Below are positions 59,710 to 64,000 of a stretch of DNA of 64,000 bases, in pieces. The position numbers and the translations under genes are program-made. The notes beneath the pieces were generated by a model that searched no databases, was not told where the DNA came from, and saw only the letters and a program-made list of their open reading frames with translations. This DNA is from Bacteroidales bacterium (GTDB lineage Bacteria; Bacteroidota; Bacteroidia; Bacteroidales; Marinilabiliaceae). Position 1 is the first letter of the stretch. Each line of letters starts with the position of its first letter. Where the stretch lies: assembly GCA_017417385.1 (NCBI GenBank), contig JAFPZF010000007.1, positions 85,977 through 149,976 on the forward strand. Reading direction: 5' to 3'.

Positions 59710-59792
59710 AAAAAAGACGGTGCGACAGGCGCAGAGAGACTTAAGATATTGATTTACAGTCAACGAAGTAACCCTCCACTACGGCAACCGTC
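59710..59792 (-). ncRNA. Candidate Y RNA, unit E (83 nt)
   Basis: On the minus strand: 5' GACGGT, bulged T, GCCGTAG, 8 bases, TACTTCG, a variable middle, CCTGTCGC, then ACCGTC complementary to the 5' end and a TTTTTT tract. The terminal 6-bp stem, constant 5' and 3' segments and U tract are shared with units A, B and D. It is the unit nearest rsr. Confidence 0.7.
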
Positions 59793-59890
59793 AAAGAAAG
59801 AGCAGAAGCGACAGTCGATCTGCGGTCGGGGTAAGGCAAAAACAACCCCTAAATGAGCCCGAAGTAACCGAAGACCTACGGCATTCTGCC
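59793..59890 (-). ncRNA. Candidate Y RNA, unit D (98 nt)
   Basis: 5' GCAGAA, T, GCCGTAG, 9 bases, TACTTCG, a variable middle with GGGGTTG and ACCCC segments able to pair, then ACTGTCGC and TTCTGC complementary to the 5' end, followed by a T-rich CTCTTTCTTTG. It abuts unit E with no gap. Confidence 0.7.
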
Positions 59891-59895
59891 AAAAG

Positions 59896-59968
59896 ACGCG
59901 GAGGCAGGAGTCGAACCTGCATGTTCTGGCGTACGAGGCCAGCGGCTGCCGACAGCCCTCTCTCCGCG
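59896..59968 (-). ncRNA. tRNA-like cloverleaf embedded in the Y-RNA array
   Basis: A 72-base cloverleaf plus discriminator on the minus strand: acceptor CGCGGAG/CTCCGCG (7 bp), a short shifted D-arm (GGC-TGTCGGCA-GCC), anticodon stem CTGGC/GCCAG with loop CTCGTAC (CGT, threonine-like), a 5-base variable loop and a canonical T-arm GCAGG-TTCGACT-CCTGC. Position 8 is A and D-stem pairs 10-11 are lost, so it may be a tRNA mimic rather than a working tRNA; the window also has a normal tRNA-Thr(CGT). It lies two bases after unit C and five before unit D. Confidence 0.7.
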
Positions 59969-59970
59969 AA

Positions 59971-60106
59971 TTAAGCAAGGCGACAAGCGAATAGCCACTT
60001 TATAAGGCCCTAACCGACTGGCTACAAGGACAGAGCCTTGACTGAACTCGAGCCAGCGATATTTAGCCATGTTGCGAAGTAAGGCTATTCTACGGCACTT
60101 GCTAAA
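59971..60106 (-). ncRNA. Candidate Y RNA, unit C (136 nt)
   Basis: 5' TTTAGCAAG, T, GCCGTAG, 8 bases, TACTTCG, a long middle, then TTGTCGC and CTTGCTTAA complementary to the 5' end with one mismatch. The middle has a stem CTGGCT/AGCCAG enclosing CAAGG/CCTTG and a D-arm-like CCAGTCGGTTAGGGC. It has no U tract of its own; the tRNA-like element follows at once, so its 3' end may be made by tRNA-processing enzymes. Confidence 0.68.
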
Positions 60107-60109
60107 GAG

Positions 60110-60188
60110 AAAAAGTCGCATGCGACAAGCGAGGAGGGCGTATACACCCTAAAAGCATCGAAGCACACCTCCCCTACGGCAATGCGAC
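60110..60188 (-). ncRNA. Candidate Y RNA, unit B (79 nt)
   Basis: 5' GTCGCAT, T, GCCGTAG, 8 bases, TGCTTCG, a hairpin AGGGTGTATACGCCCT, then TTGTCGC and ATGCGAC complementary to the 5' end, followed by TTTTT. It is the shortest unit and has the minimal form of the family. Confidence 0.7.
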
Positions 60189-60191
60189 AGT

Positions 60192-60314
60192 AAAAAGGTG
60201 GTGCGACAGTCGCAAGGAGACTTTGGGACGGAGCCCAAATCAAATAGTAGCACAATGGAATACACCAGAGGCTTACAGCTGTTGACCGAAGTACCCCCAT
60301 GCTACGGCAACCAC
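60192..60314 (-). ncRNA. Candidate Y RNA, unit A (123 nt)
   Basis: 5' GTGGT, T, GCCGTAG, 8 bases, TACTTCG, a long middle with hairpin TTTGGG/CCCAAA, then ACTGTCGC and ACCAC complementary to the 5' end, a C and TTTTT. It is the promoter-proximal unit of the array. A clear promoter was not found upstream (60315-60360). Confidence 0.7.
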
Positions 60315-60466
60315 AATCTTTTCATATCACGATATCAAAGAGCGTCATTGATTGGCTTGTGAGTGCAAGTTTAGAACACGCCAACGCACCCTATTTGCGT
60401 AGCAAGAAAAAAGAGGCGAAAAATGAGAAAAAAGTTTGGTACGCAAATAGATTGCGGAGCAAACAC

Positions 60467-60474
60467 TATATTTG
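60467..60474 (+). promoter_or_regulatory. -7 element of the RlaP-WYL operon
   Basis: TATATTTG. Transcription would begin at about the first base of the palindrome that follows at 60475. Confidence 0.6.
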
Positions 60475-60508
60475 TAGGGAACTTCTATAAATTTATAGAA
60501 CTCCCCTA
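60475..60508. repeat. Empty form of the inverted-repeat element, in the RlaP mRNA leader
   Basis: TAGGGAACTTCTATAAA faces TTTATAGAACTCCCCTA in a near-perfect 34-base palindrome. These are the ends of the 21827 and 22186 elements joined without modules. In RNA it would form a hairpin at the extreme 5' end of the operon message. Confidence 0.65.
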
Positions 60509-60552
60509 TAATAAACTGGTTAGCAAAGCGACCATAATGGAGGAAAGAAGAC

Positions 60553-61749
60553 ATGACAGACTTCGACAGAATAAGAGGAGAAGGGCGGCTATTGTATGAA
60601 TACATACGAGGGAGCCATCTATACGGGCTGAACAACGAGGACTCGGACATAGATACGAGTGGAGTGTACGTGTGCACATACGGGGAGCTATTAGGCTGCA
60701 TAGGCTACAAAGGTCAGGTGACAGACGAGAGGCATGACAACACATGGTTTGAGATAGGCGAGCTCGTAAGACTACTAATGAAGTCCAACCCGACAGTCCT
60801 GGAGAGCCTATTCGTGCCGGAAGACAAAGTCATAGGGGCAGTACACCCGTTGATGCAGAGAGTCATCAAGATCAGGGAGCAGTTCATCAGCAAGCAGTGC
60901 TTCAATCCCTTCTTTGGATATGCAAAGTCGCAGATAGAGAAGGCTCGAGGGCTGAACAAGAAGATAGTGAACCCAGTCAACGAGCGGCTCAGCGCATACG
61001 ACTTCATATACACGTTCAAGGGACAGGGCAGCACGAAGTTCAGAGACTGGATGGCAAACAGGGGCCTACGGCAGGAGTACTGCGGACTAGTAAACGTCCC
61101 GAACATGCATGACATATACGGAGTGTATTATGACTTCGGGGCGCACGTAGCAGAAAGAGAAGGATGGGAGGAGGACCTGACGTTCCTCACTTTCGCATGG
61201 GAGCATTTCGGGATGGACAGCATAGAGGCGACAAAAGAGATGCTGAGAGGCAAAGCGGCGATAGGCTACCGCGGAGTAATCGACGACGAGAAGGGCGGGA
61301 CAGAGCTTCGGCTCTCATCCGTCGGGGACAAGAAGGAGAAACCGATATGCCATATCTCTTACAATCAGAGCGGGTATTCCAATCACTGCAGGGTGTATGC
61401 AGAGTATCAGACATGGGTAAAAGAGCGCAATCCCAAGCGATACGAGTCGAACCTCGACAAGAACTACGACTCGAAGAACATGATGCACTGCTTCAGACTG
61501 ATACACATGGCGAGAGAGATAGCCGAGGGGAAGGGAATGTTATTGAGACGGACGTGGGACAGGGAATTCCTAATGGACGTCCGCAACCACAAGATGGAGT
61601 ATGAGGAGATAATCAGCCTACTCGAAGAGGAGAAGGAGAAGATGAGCGAGGCGATGGAGCGCTCGACAATACGAGAAAGAGTAGATGTCGACATAGTGAA
61701 CAGACTCCTGATAGACATAAGGGAAGAGCAACTAAGACAATACAGATAG
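60553..61749 (+). CDS. RlaP-type nucleotidyltransferase (DNA polymerase beta superfamily, RNA-repair associated)
   Basis: A 398-residue protein of the predicted nucleotidyltransferase family PF10127. The active-site motif is near the N-terminus: GSHLYG at 20-25, then DSDIDTSG with Asp32 and Asp34 as metal ligands. The rest is a family-specific helical region (PNPTVLESLFVPED-like block, FFGYAKSQIEKA, KNMMHCFRLIHMAREIAEGKGMLL). Relatives are recurrently encoded with RtcB-type ligases, Rsr and Y RNAs and are proposed to add nucleotides to damaged RNA ends. Here it is divergent from the Rsr/Y-RNA block and forms an operon with a WYL regulator three bases downstream. Confidence 0.88.
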   Translation: MTDFDRIRGEGRLLYEYIRGSHLYGLNNEDSDIDTSGVYVCTYGELLGCIGYKGQVTDERHDNTWFEIGELVRLLMKSNPTVLESLFVPEDKVIGAVHPLMQRVIKIREQFISKQCFNPFFGYAKSQIEKARGLNKKIVNPVNERLSAYDFIYTFKGQGSTKFRDWMANRGLRQEYCGLVNVPNMHDIYGVYYDFGAHVAEREGWEEDLTFLTFAWEHFGMDSIEATKEMLRGKAAIGYRGVIDDEKGGTELRLSSVGDKKEKPICHISYNQSGYSNHCRVYAEYQTWVKERNPKRYESNLDKNYDSKNMMHCFRLIHMAREIAEGKGMLLRRTWDREFLMDVRNHKMEYEEIISLLEEEKEKMSEAMERSTIRERVDVDIVNRLLIDIREEQLRQYR

Positions 61750-61752
61750 ACC

Positions 61753-62787
61753 ATGCCAGCAAACAAGAATGCGTTGATACGCTATAAGACCATAGACAGC
61801 TGCCTACGGAATCCGTATCGGCAGTGGACGATAGAAGACCTAGTCGAGGCGTGTTCGGATGCGCTATATGAGTTCGAGGGCATCCGCCGGGGAGTATCAC
61901 TGCGGACAGTTCAGGGAGACCTGCAGATGATGCGGAGCGAGAAGCTCGGCTATAATGCGCCGATAGAAGTCTATGACCAGAAGTACTACAGGTATAGCGA
62001 CAGAAGCTACTCCATCATGAACCTGCCATTGACACACAACGACATCGAGAAGATGACGGAGGCCGTCAACCTGCTACGCCAGTTTGAGGACTTCGACCAT
62101 TTCAGCGAGATGAGCGACATAGTGAGCAGGCTGCAGGACAACCTGGCGATAGCGAAGGGAAGAAAGAAGATAGTAGACTTCGAGAGAAACAGCGACCTAA
62201 GGGGGCTCAGCTACATAAACCAGCTATACAATCACATAGCGAGGAGAGAGACCATAAGACTCAAGTATCAGTCGTTTACAGCCAGCAGACCGTACAACTA
62301 CACAGTCTTTCCGCACCTCCTGAAAGAATATAGGAACCGATGGTTTCTATTCTGCACAGAGAAGAAGGGCAAGGTGTACAATTTTGCGCTCGACCGCATA
62401 ATATCGGTCAAAGTGGCGCCAGAGACGGCGTACGTAGACAATCCGGACTTCGAGCCAGAGACATACTTCAGGGACATAATAGGCGTCACAAAGATGGGGA
62501 ATGCGACAGACATCACATTCTGGGCGAGCAGGGAGCAGGCGTCTTATATCGTCACGAAGCCGATACATGCGTCGCAGGAAGTAGTCAGAGAGGAAGCCGA
62601 GGGAGGGGGCAAGGTGTTCAGAGTGAGAGTAGAGCCGAACTGGGAGTTTTACTCGTTGATGCTCGGATTCGGTCCGGGAGTCGTCGTCTTGACGCCGTCG
62701 TCGGTAGTAAGGGAGATGAAGAAAAGAGTGTTGGAAGCAGCGGAGGAGTATATGACACGGTTCGGAGGGGAAGAAGAACGGGAGTGA
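61753..62787 (+). CDS. WYL-domain transcriptional regulator
   Basis: A 344-residue protein: an N-terminal winged-helix DNA-binding part (residues 1-75, LIRYKTIDSCLRNPYRQWTIEDLVEACSDAL, VSLRTVQGDLQMMR), a linker, then a WYL ligand-binding domain at about 165-245 (YNYTVFPHLLKEYRNRWFLFC, FALDRIISVKV) and a C-terminal WCX-like domain. The eponymous motif reads R-W-F-L. WYL proteins often sense nucleic acid or nucleotide ligands and control defence or RNA-repair loci. It is three bases after the nucleotidyltransferase gene and probably regulates this locus. Confidence 0.9.
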   Translation: MPANKNALIRYKTIDSCLRNPYRQWTIEDLVEACSDALYEFEGIRRGVSLRTVQGDLQMMRSEKLGYNAPIEVYDQKYYRYSDRSYSIMNLPLTHNDIEKMTEAVNLLRQFEDFDHFSEMSDIVSRLQDNLAIAKGRKKIVDFERNSDLRGLSYINQLYNHIARRETIRLKYQSFTASRPYNYTVFPHLLKEYRNRWFLFCTEKKGKVYNFALDRIISVKVAPETAYVDNPDFEPETYFRDIIGVTKMGNATDITFWASREQASYIVTKPIHASQEVVREEAEGGGKVFRVRVEPNWEFYSLMLGFGPGVVVLTPSSVVREMKKRVLEAAEEYMTRFGGEEERE

Positions 62788-62818
62788 CAGGACTAAGGAG
62801 GAGGGCGAGACATAGACC

Positions 62819-62868
62819 AAGACTATACAAAGTCTAACTCAGGTCTAACCCAAGTCTAACCACGGGCG
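62819..62868 (+). repeat. Dispersed TCTAAC repeat, multi-unit copy
   Basis: Four tandem degenerate units of about 12 bases (GACTATACAAA, GTCTAACTCAG, GTCTAACCCAA, GTCTAACCAC). It is related to copies at 18271, 29618 and 48916. Confidence 0.55.
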
Positions 62869-62952
62869 GATATATGGAGCGAAGAAAAAGAAGAGGATAG
62901 CGAGTATCGGAATGAAATAATTCGTATAATTGCGAGACAAAAGGTGACTTAA

Positions 62953-62965
62953 TAGAACTCCCCTA
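62953..62965 (+). repeat. Right half of the inverted-repeat element
   Basis: TAGAACTCCCCTA followed by AAAGAAAATG. The same end-plus-AAAGAAAAT leader occurs upstream of gmd. No left half is present. Confidence 0.45.
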
Positions 62966-62972
62966 AAAGAAA

Positions 62973-63962
62973 ATGTCAAGTGTCATGATAGATTTTGAGG
63001 GACAGAGATATGTAAGTCCATTCACGGACTTCGGGTTAAAGAGGATATTTGGGGACAAAGAGTTGCTCCTAAGTTTCCTCAACAGCTTGTCGCTATGCAG
63101 CGACGAAATAGTAGACGTCGTCATGGACAACACGGAGCAGGTAAGCACGTATTTTGACGAGCGGATGCCGATCTTTGACCTGTACTGCCACACATCGACA
63201 GGCGAAAGGATAATAGTGGAGATGCAGAGCACGATGCACAGAGCCTTTGTCGAGCGAGCAGCATATTACAATGCAGTGGCCTTAACGAAGCAAGCAGAGA
63301 GAGGAAGCAAATGGGTAGAAGGGGTCAAAGAGGGAGGAGAAGGAGGAGAGAAAGAGAAGGAGCGAGTTGAATGGAAGTACAAAGACATGAAAGCGGTGTA
63401 TCTGATAGCCTTTCTCAACTTCAAAGACCCTAATCTTGACGAGGACGTGATAACGACAGTCAAGTTCTGCAGCACCAAAACAGGCAAAGTCGTCACAAAC
63501 ATACAGACGATGCTATTCATACAGTTGCCGTATTTCAATAAGACGGACGACGAGTGCGACACAATGATAGACAAATGGATAAAAAACATGTGCAATATGG
63601 AAGACAACAGAAAACTAGCGTTCGATGAGGACCCGATATTCAGGCGGCTGGAAGAGGTCGGCAGTCTGGCTGCATTGACAGACAAAGAGAGGGACAGGTA
63701 TGAGATTGCGTGGAAACGGAGGCAGGACGCACTCGACTATTACTATGACGCCATAGAACAAGGAATAGAAAAGGGAAGAGCAGAGGGAAAAGCAGAAGGA
63801 AAAGCAGAAGGAAGAGCAGAGGAAAGGGCGGAGATGATACTCGGATGCAAGAACTATGGGCTGTCGTATGAGGCTATTGCAAAGATAGCGAAGACAGACG
63901 TGAATACCGTCATCATGATATTGAAAGAGGCGGAAAATGGGAAGCCGTTTGGTGAAAGTTGA
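62973..63962 (+). CDS. Rpn-family PD-(D/E)XK nuclease (recombination-promoting nuclease/transposase-like)
   Basis: A 329-residue protein. The N-terminal family block YVSPFTDFGLKRIFGDKELLLSFLN leads to the nuclease core FDLYCHTSTGERIIVEMQ (Asp and E-x-Q of the PD-(D/E)XK fold). An insertion GVKEGGEGGEKEKERVEW interrupts the middle. A tandem tail EKGRAEGKAEGKAEGRAEERAE is followed by a small helical domain (LGCKNYGLSYEAIAKIAKTDVNTVIMIL). Rpn proteins cleave DNA and have been linked to mobility and, more recently, to defence. Many copies are typical in Bacteroidales genomes. The gene is complete and ends 38 bases before the window end. Confidence 0.9.
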   Translation: MSSVMIDFEGQRYVSPFTDFGLKRIFGDKELLLSFLNSLSLCSDEIVDVVMDNTEQVSTYFDERMPIFDLYCHTSTGERIIVEMQSTMHRAFVERAAYYNAVALTKQAERGSKWVEGVKEGGEGGEKEKERVEWKYKDMKAVYLIAFLNFKDPNLDEDVITTVKFCSTKTGKVVTNIQTMLFIQLPYFNKTDDECDTMIDKWIKNMCNMEDNRKLAFDEDPIFRRLEEVGSLAALTDKERDRYEIAWKRRQDALDYYYDAIEQGIEKGRAEGKAEGKAEGRAEERAEMILGCKNYGLSYEAIAKIAKTDVNTVIMILKEAENGKPFGES

Positions 63963-64000
63963 AAAGGTAAGAAGGGAAGAGAAGGGAAGAACAATATGGA

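Noticed and set aside
59896..59968. Annotating the cloverleaf simply as tRNA-Thr
   Set aside because: The D-arm is displaced, position 8 is not T, and a normal tRNA-Thr(CGT) is present at 38241; its setting in the Y-RNA array argues for a mimic, so it is listed as ncRNA.
59760..60300. CRISPR array or REP-type repeats as an explanation for the repeated words upstream of rsr
   Set aside because: Units are unequal (79-136 bases), there are no uniform spacers and no cas genes, and the ends of each unit covary as RNA stems.

Overview
The window is chromosomal DNA from a member of the Bacteroidota, most likely the order Bacteroidales. Supporting signs are the -7 promoter element TAnnTTTG in front of most tRNAs and many genes, the near absence of Shine-Dalgarno sequences, and lineage-typical genes: an S9B dipeptidyl peptidase, FISUMP/DUF1566-type lipoproteins, a TANFOR-like remnant, DUF1015, DUF1987 and DUF4332 proteins, a GH140-like hydrolase and the galK/MFS pair. 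Genus cannot be fixed from sequence alone. Housekeeping genes (rng, recG, fabG, mutS2, argS, tgt, dnaN, menA, sodB, galK) are mixed with accessory and decayed segments.

Layout. 1-8.0 kb: the rng end, tRNA-Glu, then a plus-strand run of secreted or envelope genes (phosphoesterase, dipeptidyl peptidase, LemA, two TPM proteins, MORN-like and YD-like proteins). 8.0-14.6 kb: a block of opposite base skew holding a metal-efflux permease with a Fur-family regulator, umuC, an unknown secreted protein and recG. 14.6-20.2 kb: a minus-strand lipoprotein/FISUMP cluster, then a decayed TANFOR-type surface locus carrying an AT-rich membrane gene. 20.2-27 kb: flavodiiron protein, thioesterase, two modular inverted-repeat elements, GDP-fucose synthesis genes and a lone chemotaxis receptor. 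27-41.3 kb: four tRNAs, fabG, an acyltransferase, a THUMP methyltransferase-like protein, YgiQ, LapA, WbqC, mutS2, a phage/ICE-type pseudogene, a porin and argS. 41.4-48.7 kb: two tandem FGE-fold proteins, DUF1015, HhH, lipoprotein, tgt and two SiaC-like genes on the minus strand. 49-58 kb: dnaN, GH140, sodB, menA, a carboxynorspermidine dehydrogenase-type enzyme, a receiver protein, a sugar transporter and galK.

The most striking locus is 58.1-62.8 kb. A TROVE/Ro60 homologue (rsr) is preceded on its own strand by a compact array of five paralogous, previously unannotated small RNAs with Y-RNA-like architecture. Each has a terminal stem that covaries between copies, a constant bulged internal segment and, in four of five, a 3' U-rich tract. 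A complete tRNA-like cloverleaf is embedded in the array. Facing away from the array is a two-gene operon of an RlaP-type nucleotidyltransferase and a WYL-domain regulator. Together they look like a Ro60/Y-RNA RNA-surveillance or RNA-repair module with several RNA isoforms.

Other notable structure: elements with inverted ends whose internal hairpin modules are shuffled between copies, with apparent empty versions elsewhere; a strand-polarised intergenic motif CCCCTACCCT (six exact copies); a dispersed TCTAATACA/GCTAACC intergenic repeat; and two FGE-fold paralogues whose C-termini differ in the pattern of diversity-generating retroelement variable regions.
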